Shown here: piece after piece, positions 10,501 through 21,066 of the stretch
Position numbering within the stretch: the first letter of the stretch is position 1
Layout of the letters: every line of letters begins with the position of its first letter
Assembly (NCBI GenBank): GCA_027596035.1
Contig: JADGJA010000287.1
Location: 1 to 25,839 of the forward strand
Reading direction: 5' to 3'
DNA length: 25,839 bases
Origin: Thoreauomyces humboldtii
Taxonomy: Eukaryota; Chytridiomycota; Chytridiomycetes; Spizellomycetales; Powellomycetaceae
The notes under the pieces: generated by a model
What the model saw: only the letters and a program-made list of their open reading frames with translations
Told to the model about the DNA's origin: nothing
Database searches by the model: none
Program-made: the position numbers and the translations under genes

Positions 10501-12809
10501 CCGGACGAATGAGAGCTCCTGCTCGAACAAGCTGACCAAATAGTCGTTGTCGCTGACAAGATAGAACTCCTCCTTGTCCATAAAATGGGGAGTGAATGCT
10601 AAATAATATTGTGAGTTTCCGCAGCATTCATGTCGCTTTGGCTTAGACTCAACCCTTACCATAAAGTCGTCCTTGGCAGCGGTAAAGCTTGCTGGTACTA
10701 AGAGTACCGATTGGTCGCTTGGGTCGTCCCGAAAGGCCCTGTAATGAACAGGCTCATTGAGAAAGCTGGCAAAACTGCAGAAGGAGCGATGCTGCCTACC
10801 AATTTAGCATTCTCGCCCAACGCGGTGTAAGCATCTCGTAGGGCGGAGGGTGGAGAAATGGTGACCGGGGCGCAGTTTTCCGGGATTTGGGTGTCCAGTC
10901 CGTACTTGCGCAAACGATCTTGCAGCTCCTCATCTTCGGCCAACAGGACGACTTGCACGACGACCTCCGAGTGACTCTTCTTCCGGGAAGCTCCGAGGCG
11001 TCGCCCAAGGGGATCCAGTTCCGCAGGAGACAGCAGGTCGTCGTAGATCAGGTTGCCCAGGATGTATAGACTCTGCGCCCATACCAATGGAACGTTTTCG
11101 TTCGGAACTCGGATTTGAGACCCCGGGTTCTTACGCTCCTCTTCGATTGCAGCACGAGGCACGATAAACAGCTCGGGCACGAGTCTCATATGCGCCGGAG
11201 GCAACGCGCGTTTTGAGACATATGGCGTTCCTTTGGTGTTCGTGTCGGTTTCGTGTGCGAGATGGTCTCGATTGTAGTTTTCAACAGCAGCGGAGTCAAC
11301 TAGTAATGGATCCAGTTTGCGTCGGTACAGTTGTACCTGCTCAGAGTCCTCACGGAACAGGCTGATGGCAAGTCAGAAGCGATGGGGACGTCAACTCTCC
11401 GGGAAAGGCTTACCCATCGAGAATCATGTACGTGTAAAAGAGCGGCCATTCCGACTCTACTCCTTCAAAAATCTTTAGCTCCGCGGGATCATAGTGTAAT
11501 CTGCACGAAACATTAGATTTTACACTAACCAATTCGTTTGCTTTCGGACACACATTCCACTCACCGAGTTGAATTTTCCAGTACGGTTTGATGTCCGTCC
11601 CGCAAAAATCTCTTGAAACCATAGTTTCCTCCCAGTTTCTTCACGATGTCATTACGAGTGCGGGTAACCAGAGCTTCATCATTGATAGCAAAAGCGGGAA
11701 AAGAAATGACCGAGAGCAGCGCGGCATCGATTTCCTTCGACGCAGATTCCCGTGGTAAGGCCGAGTGCAGGGTAGTGTAATTTCGGGTCATTTCGTCGGG
11801 AAGCACATGGATCACCGATCCGGGACCTCCTCGGGCACCAAAGAGGTTGATACCGTTAATGGCTTGCAGGGCAGCGACCACCATGCCGATACTAGACGAG
11901 TTCAGCTCTGGTTCGCCGTGGTTTACTTTATTTCCTCGCTCCCATACACCAAAGTCGGGCGTTCTGAACATTTGTTGATTAAATCGCGCTATTTCAGAAA
12001 TGAGAGAAGCAAAACCTACCGGTATGCTCGTTCTATGTAGAATACGAGGTTCTGGATAAACTGCACTTCGTCCATTGTATAAATCATTTGCATCCCGCAA
12101 GCGGTCATTTGCGCTAACGCGAGTAGGAAGATGCTCGTCGCGTCAATCTGCAGATGACCCCACTCATTGTCACCAACCACGGTGCCGCCGGTTTGCGTGT
12201 TATACCTAACCGCGATGTTAGCAATATGGCAAGGAGCTGCCTGCAAGCATCCCGCTTACTTTGCATGCAACGCGTTTCCCACAGCCTGGGTGTTCTTGAA
12301 TTTCTCCACTTTGTCGGCTTGACGCATCATCGAGGAGAGAAGGCCACGCATCGTTTTGATCGTGGCGTGCTCGAGTTCATCTGAGCAAAGCCCGAGTCAA
12401 CATCTGCCTGTAACATCGCCCATTGTCGTGCCACCTACAGCCGCGTCCATCGCCATCATCTATGCGCCGATATGCCAGTGCCAGACCCCAGACGCAGAAG
12501 ATAGTGTAAACGTTGTCTCTGAGATGTCATGATCGCGTCAGTCACAATATTTGGAGACAGCTGAGACCCCATAACCATATCTTACCGGACCCACGCGTCT
12601 CGATAATCTCCGTGAGTGGTGATGGCGACCGAAGCAGGAATCTGAACAGGTGCAAAGAACGGGCTTCTTAGAACCTTTCCTTTGCACCTCTTTCACTCTC
12701 AAGTAGCATATCCTACCAGACCCGTCGCAGGATTCTGTCGCGTGAGGATGATACTCGCAACCTCCTGGTAATAACGATCCAGTTGGGCCCGAATGCGGGT
12801 GGTAGGCAT
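7599..12809 (-). CDS. PHKB: Phosphorylase b kinase beta-type regulatory subunit with ILEI/FAM3 domain
   Basis: Twelve exons (minus): 12809-12717, 12641-12586, 12518-12439, 12380-12260, 12205-12020, 11963-11565, 11500-11414, 11361-10800, 10738-10660, 10598-9434, 9377-7746, 7674-7599; 1511 aa against about 1093 in human PHKB. The regulatory subunit of phosphorylase kinase controls glycogen breakdown. The N-terminal GH15-like region is clear: [104 protein letters not shown] and [10 protein letters not shown] are closer to beta than alpha subunits. After [13 protein letters not shown] comes an inserted ILEI/FAM3 domain (about residues 1070-1204), then the basic [16 protein letters not shown] segment (from 1260) and the conserved end [11 protein letters not shown]. 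The last intron (7745-7675) must be spliced; otherwise a TAA at 7742 cuts off this end. A second, Ser-rich insertion lies around residues 690-840. No catalytic gamma subunit is in the window. Confidence 0.95.
8594..8998 (-). other. ILEI/FAM3-type domain inside PHKB homologue
   Basis: About 135 residues within exon 11. The family pattern is complete: a first strand [20 protein letters not shown], then [17 protein letters not shown], the YDTH turn, [18 protein letters not shown], a helix ending in LGASKI, then [12 protein letters not shown] and KGSVPE. ILEI domains occur in FAM3 cytokine-like proteins, CEMIP/TMEM2 and POMGNT1, where the domain binds sugar. Here it lies in the linker that is short and variable in animal beta subunits. 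Confidence 0.85.
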
Positions 12810-13322
12810 CGCTTCTTGACTCGAAAGGTAATAATCACTGGCGAACGTACGGCCGTTGCAATTCCGAGTACTTTGGCAGTTCTTCTTTGGCTTCGCTGGG
12901 GACAGCAAGCAATGTTAGCGCCATCACATAAGCCCGGAACAGCACGACGCGTTTTACATTGGAAGGAGATACGTTCAAAGGCACTTCGACGACAAAAAAA
13001 TCAGAGCGCTCGCGGGGAGTGGCGCTAGTAGTACAATCGAAGACAACGGAAGCAACATGCAACGGCGAAGATGCTAACGCGTGGTGGTGGACCGCGAGGT
13101 TCGGGTGATGGTGATGGTTGGCATTGGTTGCGCACCGATGAGGCACACACGGTTTTGGACAGCCCGGGCTTCACCCTTCACCACGTTCCCCCTGGCTTTC
13201 CCACAGGGACAGGAACCAAATGCAACCGAAGGCCGCCCACATGTAAATGTATTGTGAAAGGGCAGGACTCTATCTAACGGCGTCGTCTTTTCTAGATTAT
13301 TCGAATCAGATATCAATTAGCG
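12810..13322. promoter_or_regulatory. Upstream region of PHKB homologue
   Basis: Spacer between the PHKB start codon and the ZFAND2 stop, both on the minus strand. A 103-codon minus-strand frame (13146-12835) is His-rich with no family features. The frame upstream of the PHKB ATG is also open, but that sequence looks non-conserved, so the start was set at 12809. Confidence 0.4.
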
Positions 13323-14190
13323 CTACTGAACGACACAGTCCTTGTTCTCCGAGGGCTAGCAAGAAATCAGAAACAGTGGAGATGGGCAACATTATCCAAA
13401 AAGGTCTCACCTTTCGTCCGGTATTGGTGGAAGGACCTGCAGTGTGACGTTTGACCGCTGCTGCCGCGGCTGCCCCTGCAGCTGCGAATCGCGATGGCTG
13501 CCCGGAGGATGAGGAGGCTGCCGCCATTGGTGGGGCAGCACACTTGTGGTCTGCTTCATTCCGATGTCGAATGCAGAAAGCCTTCTTGCATCGCTTGCAC
13601 TGGATGGGTACGAGTTCCCGTTTGCTACACCCTTTGAAGGTGCAAGCGTTCGTGTATGCTTGAGTAGACGTGCTTGTCCCTGGAGAGGGGCACCCAGCTG
13701 CGATGTGGACGTTCACCCTCTCATTTGGATCTTCTCCCCGACGGACGGGAACCACCTTCTGACACAAGGGACATTCGATGGCTTTTCTGTCCGCCAGATG
13801 TGCGGGGAGAGAAGCGCAATGATGACCATTTTCTGGCTCAGGCGGAGGCAACCCCGGCGGAACAACGAGAGCAGGATAGTGCGGTTGACTGTCGCAAAAG
13901 ATTCGGTGTGAGTTGACGGTATGAGCCGACTGCTGCGGTGATCTTTGCTCACCAGAAAATCTTGTATTGGAAAAGCATCAATACTTGTCATGATGATTCC
14001 AATCTTCTCAGCCACCTACCTTCGAGCAATGCGTACACCGGATAGGTAAAAAGTCTGAGATCATACGGAAGGATTAAAACAGCGCTGCCTTCGCCCCGAG
14101 CCTTCGACAGGTCTACGTCTAACGATCCTGCTCACCGAAGAGCTTGCAACTACTGACGGAGCAGTGCTCCCCGACGTGAGGGAGTTCCAT
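13323..14190 (-). CDS. ZFAND2B: AN1-type zinc finger protein, ZFAND2/AIRAP family, CaaX end
   Basis: Five exons (minus): 14190-14136, 14054-14020, 13960-13953, 13888-13411, 13355-13323; 202 aa. ZFAND2 proteins (AIRAP/AIRAPL, yeast Cuz1) attach to the proteasome and p97/Cdc48 during protein stress, for example arsenite. The start MELPHVGEHCSVSSC matches the family. First AN1 finger: C10, C15, C25, C28, C33, H36, H55, C57. Linker motif: C72, C75, H94, C99. Second AN1 finger: C115, C120, C130, C133, C138, H141, H147, C149 (KGCSKRELVPIQCKRCKKAF). An Ala/Ser-rich spacer leads to a last 33-nt exon ending in CVVQ, a CaaX-type prenylation signal like that of vertebrate ZFAND2B. Exon 3 is only 8 nt but supplies the conserved Phe-Cys of finger 1 and restores frame; skipping it breaks the gene. 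The H36-H55 loop of finger 1 is unusually long and Pro-rich. Confidence 0.92.
13953..13960 (-). other. 8-nt microexon of the ZFAND2 gene
   Basis: Between introns 14019-13961 (GTAGGT...AAG) and 13952-13889 (GTGAGC...CAG). It encodes Ile-Phe and two bases of the Cys of AN1 finger 1. Reading through its donor gives an immediate in-frame TGA. Confidence 0.8.
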
Positions 14191-14911
14191 GAGAATAGAG
14201 TGGCAAGGGTAGCTTGGCAGTGACAGATGAAAAGAGCAGAGAGATCGCGAAGGCAAGACGATTGGGCTTGTAAAGTATGGGTGCCCTGGAGGGGGATGCG
14301 AAGGCAATTGCGTTGGGCTTTTGTAGTTCGAGGGGGACGGTGAGGAAAGCGACATGAGGCTGCGCCTCGCGAAGCGGCGAGCCCTTCATCATCAAGTCAG
14401 TCATCCCTCCGTCAACAGGCCCTGAAAGCTTGAAATAGGGTAGGGTTGTCGGGATTCGTAAAACGAAGTGGCCAGGTCACGAACGTTCGAGAAAGTATGT
14501 CCCGTAACCATGACTAATGACGATCCGAAGAGTCTCGACATTGGAGTGAGCTCGCACTTGCGGATGGCTTTCCATGGTTGCCGGAAACTCTACTGGCAGG
14601 GCTGCTGCGTGCCGGTTTGCGTCGTGAGATCGGGGTTTCACGCTTTGCGTCATGAGAGCGGAGCAGTTCATACAAGACTGGCTTGGTTGCACCAGACCCA
14701 GAGCATTTTTCAATCGGGCCATGGTTCTGCATGAATCAGGTTGGGCGGAAATATGAGTGCATGTAGACTCGGTGATGGACGACGGTAGTTACGGGTAGTG
14801 GCGGCTGCCGTAATCTGGACAGCGTCGCGTGTCCGACTGTTCCACTGCGCAACTTTCGTTCCCCAGGCTGCCACCGACCGATACCAATCCAGCAATAAAT
14901 ACATCCATACC
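14191..14911. promoter_or_regulatory. Divergent promoter region, ZFAND2 / AK7
   Basis: 721 bases between divergent start codons. Open frames of 70-90 codons on both strands lack protein features. No specific sites identified; a heat-shock type element might be expected for ZFAND2 but I did not find a clear one. Confidence 0.4.
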
Positions 14912-17807
14912 ATGAAAGTATTTGTCTCGAACGTCGATAGCACTCTCGGCCATAATCTCTCCCGCCTCTTCTCGGTCACAACCGTCGACCACCGACGCGA
15001 AGAAGAACCTGAGGAGGACGAAGATGATGAGCAGGACGAGAAGGTGAAGGAGGAGAAAGCGAAGGAAAACTACAATGTGGTCGGCACCCTGCAAACACCC
15101 GTCGAAGGCGCTGGCCCTTTCTCGCCAAGATTACCAGCGCCCATGGTGGAGACAGGTGACAAGAAGAAGGACGCGGCGCGGAGACAGGCTATCGAGAAGT
15201 TTGCGTTGACGGGACAAAAGCCTAAATGGGTAGCTGAGTTAGCCGATGTAAGTCATGGATATTTGGGTTGGGGTTATAGCGGGATCTGGTGTCATCACAG
15301 GCTTATAAGGGAATTCCCAGAGTAAGGACCGAGCAGCCCTCAAGACTACGTTGCTGTCCAGTGACGTGATCGTATACGACCTAGTATCGTCCTTGGAGGA
15401 GGCGTCGTGGGCCATCGAGAGTAGGCGAATACGTTGATTGAAAATATTTTTTGACGGAACGAAAGCTAAGACCTATGCTTTCATAGTGCTGGCCGAAGAA
15501 GCTGACAGCTTCGCTGACAAGCCAAAAACGTTCATCGGCATCTCAAGTGTCATGACGTGGGCCAAGACTAAAGTGGACCCGGTATGTGCTCTGATCTTGG
15601 TTGATATGTTATACATACCCAGCTCACAATAGTTTCCAGGATGACCCAGAGGCTTTTCTGGCTGAAGACGAGTACCGACGCAGGAAACCACACCCGAATT
15701 TCAAAGCGCATCTGGCAGCCGAAAAGAACATCATCAAGACTGGAAAGAAGGGCGCGCTCCGAACATATGTTATTGCGGCTGGACTCATCTACCACGCTTC
15801 GGACAGCATTTTCCATAGCATGTTCAAGGTTCGCTCAAACTTTTGCGTTGCGAGCTGTTGCTCCGTGCTGATTCTTTGACCAACTCAGTCAGCTTGGCAC
15901 AATGAGGACTTAACCTGTTACGGAGAAGGCGACAATGTGATGCCAACGATTTACATTGATGACCTCTGCCACATCGTTGTCGAAACTGCTGAAAGCCTTC
16001 CGGAGTCGCGGTATATGCTCGCCATAGATGACTCGAAGCATACACTCTACGAGATTACAAAGGTAGAAACAGCACGTGTCTAACTTTGCATGGTCACATT
16101 TGTTGATCTCTTTTGACAGGCTATTAGCGACGCGCTGGGTACTGGCAAAGTCATCAAAGCGCCAAAGGAAACCGCTCTTTTGAACAAGGACCTGCCGCAA
16201 ATGGATTACGATATGCTTCTGCTGAACCTCCGGCTGGATCCGGGGCATGCAAAAGACATGGCTTTTCAGTGGAAGTTTGAGGTACGCGTCACGTACCCGT
16301 TTCTTTCGCCATGTCCCGTTGGCTGACGCCGACTGCCTATTCAGGCGGGACTCATCGAGAATCTGAACACATTCATCGACGAGTACAAGTATGCCCGGGG
16401 ACTTACATCCTTGAATATCATCATTCATGGTCCGCCCGCTTCGGGTAAATCTACGCTGTCAGCAAAACTGGCGGAGCATTACGAGATTCACTGTCTGGAC
16501 GTGGACAAAGTAGTAGAAGCTGCAGTAGAGAGACTGGTATGTATCTTAATCATACTAGCTCCTTTGAAAGCTTCCTCTTACGTTTATCATTAGGAGCGGC
16601 GCGTCGCTGGGAACCTCACGGCAGAGGAAGCCGATGATGACATCGATGCCGATCGCGAGCAGCTCGAAGAACTGAAGGAGGCTGCTCGGACGAACAACGG
16701 CCGTTACCCCGACGAGCATGTCATCAATTTCGTGAGAGACAAGCTACGTTCAATGCCATGCCGCAACCAGGGATACGTCATGGACGGATATCCCAACACG
16801 CTGGATGAAGCGCGGGACCTCTTCCGAGGTATGATCCTCTTTTCTTGACGGACTGCCGACCGGATACTGATACTCTTGAGTGCAGCCGTGGACGAGGATG
16901 GCGAGGAAAGGGGCCCCATCAAACTGGATGACCTGGTTGCGCCACACCATGTCATATCACTGGATATCTCAGACGATCTGATAAAGGAGCGAATTATGCA
17001 GTTGCCAGATTCTGCGGTGGCCGGAACCAAGAACGCTGAGGAGGGTGAGTGAGGACTTGCCCATCCCGATAGTCTTGCATTTCCTTATAGTCTTGATTTG
17101 CCAATAGCATTAACACGGAGACTGGAGGAGTATCGCGCCATCAACACTGATGAAGTCACAGTTTTGAACTTCTTCGACGAAGCGGAAGTCCATCCTCTGA
17201 TTGTTTCCACGGAGGCAAATAACGTGGATGCAGTCATGGCGATTGTGACGAAGCAGATAGGACGACCTCACAACTATGGTCCGACAGAGGAACGCTTGGC
17301 CGAAGAGAGGAAGCTTGCTGACGAGGCGAAGGTTGTTCTTGAAATCTCCTGAAGGCTTCTATCAAAGGCTAACCATGATTGGTAAACCTAGGCAAACGAG
17401 GCAACTTTTGCGGAAGAGGAAAAGCAGCGGAGAGAGAAGGAGGAGGAAGACCGCCAGAGTAAAGCCGTTGCTGAATGGGTGCGTTCTAACTACATTTGGA
17501 AAGCTGTTTACATCCACCTGTGGCTTATTTCATCTGTGTACGACAGAATTCTCGTTTGGAGGAAGTCCGAAAACAAGAACAGGAGGTTCTTGAAGCCCAA
17601 TCGGTCCCTCTACGGAACTACTTAATGAAGTTTGTGATGCCCACGCTTACGTCTGGGCTGATCGAAGTTTGCAAGGCGAGACCAGAGGTGAGCATGGTCC
17701 CTGTCTGTAACTCAGAAAACCTGGGATCCTTATGCTTCGTTCCTTTCCAGGATCCTATCGACTACCTAGCCGAGTTTCTCTTCAAGCACAACCCGACGGC
17801 TGTGTGA
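14912..17807 (+). CDS. AK7: Adenylate kinase 7
   Basis: Thirteen exons: 14912-15247, 15321-15420, 15466-15581, 15640-15828, 15889-16062, 16120-16281, 16345-16536, 16594-16828, 16886-17044, 17108-17331, 17392-17478, 17547-17687, 17751-17807; 723 aa, the same length as human AK7. Catalyses AMP + ATP to 2 ADP; in animals it acts in motile cilia. Domains: N-terminal SDR/epimerase-like part (1 to about 360) with an acidic Glu/Asp stretch, [10 protein letters not shown] and [13 protein letters not shown]; adenylate kinase core with P-loop GPPASGKST (388-396) and NMP/core motif [14 protein letters not shown] (from 477); coiled coil (about 615-670); C-terminal Dpy-30-like motif [16 protein letters not shown] (677-692) ending [18 protein letters not shown]. 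Co-linear with the animal protein throughout. Its presence argues that the organism builds a flagellum. Intron 4 uses a weak donor (GTTCGC), and intron 2 is only 45 nt. Confidence 0.96.
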
Positions 17808-18026
17808 AGCTACATAGATCAGATGGATCCGGTCGTGCCACCTTGTACATGTATTTTGAACAGAATCTCGTGCCGAGAGTCACAAATCCTCCGGTTTCAC
17901 GATTTTGGCAGTCTTGGTGAACTCGATGTAGATGCATGATATGATTGATTATATTGAGCGTTCATCGGCGATACGCTCGAGCGGGCATCAGAAAGAATGC
18001 TAAGGAAAGGGAGAGCTGGTCCGGCC
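17808..18026. other. Convergent 3' spacer
   Basis: Separates the AK7 stop (+) from the glycosyltransferase stop (-). No coding or RNA signal is visible. Confidence 0.4.
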
Positions 18027-19505
18027 CTAGTCCTTGCGTCGTTCATCCATCCCCCCTAGATGAATCACCAATCCTGAGGATTTGCAACAGGTACACCCGG
18101 CATTGCAGATCGGCGGGCGTCGAGATGCTATTGGCGATGTGAGGCACGGTGGAAAAGCTCGGCGACGAACCCTTCGGACGCGCAGGAAGGCCAGGAACCC
18201 GATTGCAAGGAGAGCAACGATGATATACGTGCTCCTGTGACTCGCCGGTTGGACTTTCCTTGGTGGCGCCGTATGTCCTCCTTCCAACTCTGGAAGAGCT
18301 GACATTCTCTCCGACCCCTTCGGCTCCGACGTCGAGGTGCCAAAGATCGGGACTGACTTGATGATCTTGCCCATCTTGACGAACATCTTGGCATCACCCT
18401 GATGCCAGGAGCTCGCGCCAAGATGTTTGAACAACGGAGTGACTGCTATCCCGTTCAATCGATTCCTCTCCCCGCCGAGGACCTTGAGTTGGTCGCGGTC
18501 GGGGTAGATGGCGTGATGTGACGAGACGTACATACACCCGGTCGAGAACATGACTGTCGGGTATGCTGACATGTAAAAATGGTTGAACAGCACGAGGTTC
18601 CCGACCAGCTGCTGCATAAACGGGGATCGGGTCGGCACCATCAGGAACCCATTCGACACTCCGACAGGGTGAGCTGCGTTCGCAACAAACTGGAACCTAA
18701 GACCAGATGGTCAATATCAATATCTGACCGAAAGTAAAAAGAATTATGACCAGATTTTCCTCACTTCCGTAATGGATCCAAGGGCCGCAGGCAGGCGAGA
18801 TCCATGTCAAGATACGTCCCGCCGTACGTGTAAAGCACCAGGTAACGCAGGGAGTCCGCCTTCTGGATCGTATATCGGTAGGACTTCCACGTCGCATGGA
18901 ACCACGCATGCTCTCGCAAGATGAACTCCTCCGCTGATTGGTCGTTCCATTCCATGAAAGTCCAATGTGGATGGATGGCTCTACATGATCTGCGGAAAGA
19001 TGTCATGGGATCAGCACCATCCTTTACTGTTTGATCCGACAGATCATACTTACTCGGATGCCTCTGTCCATTTCGGTGGTACAGGGTCCTTCATACCCAG
19101 TATGATCTGGTGCAGGATAGGCGGCACGATGAGCTCTGACTCTGGTACGGACGGTCCCCAGCTCAGTGCATCCTCGGCTTCCAGAATGGCTGCTTGCGCT
19201 GCGATGGCCTGACCCGGCGACACCTTCGACGTGAGGTGTGATTCCGCCAAGGTGCGCCGAGCGGCGACCAGCGCCGTGATGTTCAGATCAGGAGGTGGTG
19301 GCAGGCCCCCGAGATCGAGAGGAAACCCATCGTCATGTGTACCGATATTGTTTACGGTCCGGATGTTCCATGTCGCAAAGCAATGAAGTACGATGGTGAT
19401 GCAGTAGAGCCACTTCCGGAAGAGAACAAGCAACGATAGAGCTGTTGCCAAGTACAGATGTCGAGCTCGGATGCGCCGCGATCGAGGCACGGATCCTATC
19501 CACAT
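18027..19505 (-). CDS. GT32 glycosyltransferase, MIPC synthase (SUR1/CSH1) type
   Basis: Three exons (minus): 19505-19054, 18989-18765, 18696-18027; 448 aa. The family (DXD-containing sugar-binding region, GT32) transfers mannose from GDP-mannose to inositol-phosphoceramide in the Golgi of fungi; OCH1-type mannosyltransferases share the fold. A basic N terminus is followed by hydrophobic segments at about 17-29 and 32-45, acting as a signal anchor. PPILHQIILG begins the catalytic region, SCRAIHPHWTFMEWND (152-167) follows, and the metal-binding DXD is DMD (212-214) in YTYGGTYLDMDLACLRPLD. PVGVSNGFLMV lies after the second intron. A C-terminal membrane span is at about 381-397, followed by a very basic stretch, as in SUR1. 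The ATG at 19505 was chosen for its ACC context and position just before the basic anchor; the frame is open further upstream without conserved sequence. Confidence 0.87.
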
Positions 19506-20577
19506 GGTGTGATGCGACTGGAGGGATGGTACAGTACTTGTAGCGAGGTACGGAGAGAGGCAGCAACTCCGCGGGACGGGGAAGGATGCGAAATGTCGTA
19601 TCGAACGATGCCTGGACGCGGAGTTCCGAATTGCCCATAAAAGGACGGAAGAAGGAAAGACGGTCTCGCTCCCTTTCGCAGGTCGGAGTTTACGACGCGC
19701 GCAGCAAAAACAAGTTGTCTTTCGACAGATTCGCCTGCGTTTTGTTCTCCGAGCACCGGCTTCATGAGGAACCACGCACATCGCGAAAGCGGACGGGAGA
19801 TTGAAAGACTTCGGGAAGATGGTCGTGCGAAGATTGTGGAGCGGGCGACGAGGAGTGGATGCCGTGTCGGATAGAGTCGAGTGCAGGTGGACTAGGAAGA
19901 AGGTTCGGCACAAACAGCATCAGTTAGCCATCTGATCCGAGAGTAAGACTGCAGCGGTGCAAGGCTCCGGTAAACGAGAGGTTCCGACGCACCGAGAGCG
20001 CAAAAGGGGGACTTAACCTACTTTCAGACAGCACCTCACACATCTGTCTTACTTCCACATGATTCCGACGATGTGACGTTCTTTACCGACATGCTCCAGT
20101 CTCACATCACCGCTCTGATGGCGTGCCTTTGACCCTATGACATCCTGCTGATCCGTCATCGATTGTTTTGGCAATCAAGGATGCCGACCACAATTCGAGC
20201 TTGCGAGCCCACATGAAACATCCCACTGGAAACCTGAACCACCCGTGCTTTGCGCGAGGGTGTAGCGGTGCCACTTTGAAGGGCCTTCAAGCAAGCACTA
20301 TCTTGCGCCATTGCCTGTTTTCCAGTTTCTGACCGCTGCAGTACTACCCAACGGTCTGCTGTCCCTCTTTCCGATTTGCAGGAGTCCATGTCCACCACAC
20401 AGATTTAAGGGTCCTGATCCACAGGCATGCAGGAGAAAGTATCCTACTGATAAGTCAGGAGTTGTTCCAACTGAACTATCAAGACTTTGATGAGATTGAA
20501 GTATGACTATGAATATGATATAGGACAAGAGGGACAGGAGACATAACTCCAAAGCTCGAGAGCTACGCTGGAACCAC
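19506..20577. other. Long non-coding stretch upstream of the glycosyltransferase
   Basis: Includes the glycosyltransferase promoter. The open frames within (70-90 codons) are not protein-like and overlap one another on both strands. I see no tRNA, repeat or mobile element here. Confidence 0.4.
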
Positions 20578-21066
20578 TTAGCGGATCATTTTCTCAACAA
20601 AAACAGCTGCCCGGTCTTCTTCGCCATCCAAGAACTCTTCTTTGCGCTAGTGTCCTTTGCACCGCTAAAAACTCCTTCGCTCTCGGTCTTCACAGCGGTA
20701 GGCACAGCCTGACCGCCCTTTGACGACACTTCATCTGCGTCAATGATAGCCTTGATGATAGCTTCCGAGAGCTCAGCCATTTCTGCCTTCTCCACGTCTG
20801 TCAGCGTCTATCAATAAAGCGCTTCCAAGTTCTTGCCAATAATTCTTTTCTCAATGACGCGGACACCGGAAGCTTGCGTTCCGGCGCTCATGATTTTGCC
20901 CCACTGGGCAGGACGTGCGATCATGGTCTGTCGAAGAGAAGATCAAAGCATGGATGTGAGTTGACGACTTTCCTGGCGGGCGGCGAGAAGAGGTATGACT
21001 TCCTACCAGGAGGCTGGATCGTCGGTCCGTGGTAACCTGGGCCAGTCGATCGTCATTTACCACCAC
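20578..21066 (-). pseudogene. Unrecognised small gene, apparently broken by tandem stops
   Basis: Three stretches join in frame with plausible GT-AG sites: 21066(or earlier)-21007, 20927-20730 and 20646-20578, the last ending in TAA. The joined frame reads naturally: NDDRLAQVTTDRRSSLL, then TMIARPAQWGKIMSAG, RVIEKRIIGKNLEALY, LTDVEKAEMAELSEAIIKAI, and the end RKEEFLDGEEDRAAVFVE. Two adjacent in-frame stops, TGA TAG (20813-20808), sit between EALY and TLTDVEK. No good donor lies close upstream; using the weak GTGTCC at about 20875 with acceptor ...CTGACAG would remove the stops but also the RVIEKRIIG segment. I do not recognise the family, and the 5' end is not defined. It is either a decaying gene, a gene with a mis-assembled base or two, or a gene with an unusual intron. 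Confidence 0.4.

Noticed and set aside
12835..13146. 103-codon minus-strand frame as a gene
   Set aside because: His-rich and Ala-rich with no family features; lies in the promoter of the PHKB homologue.
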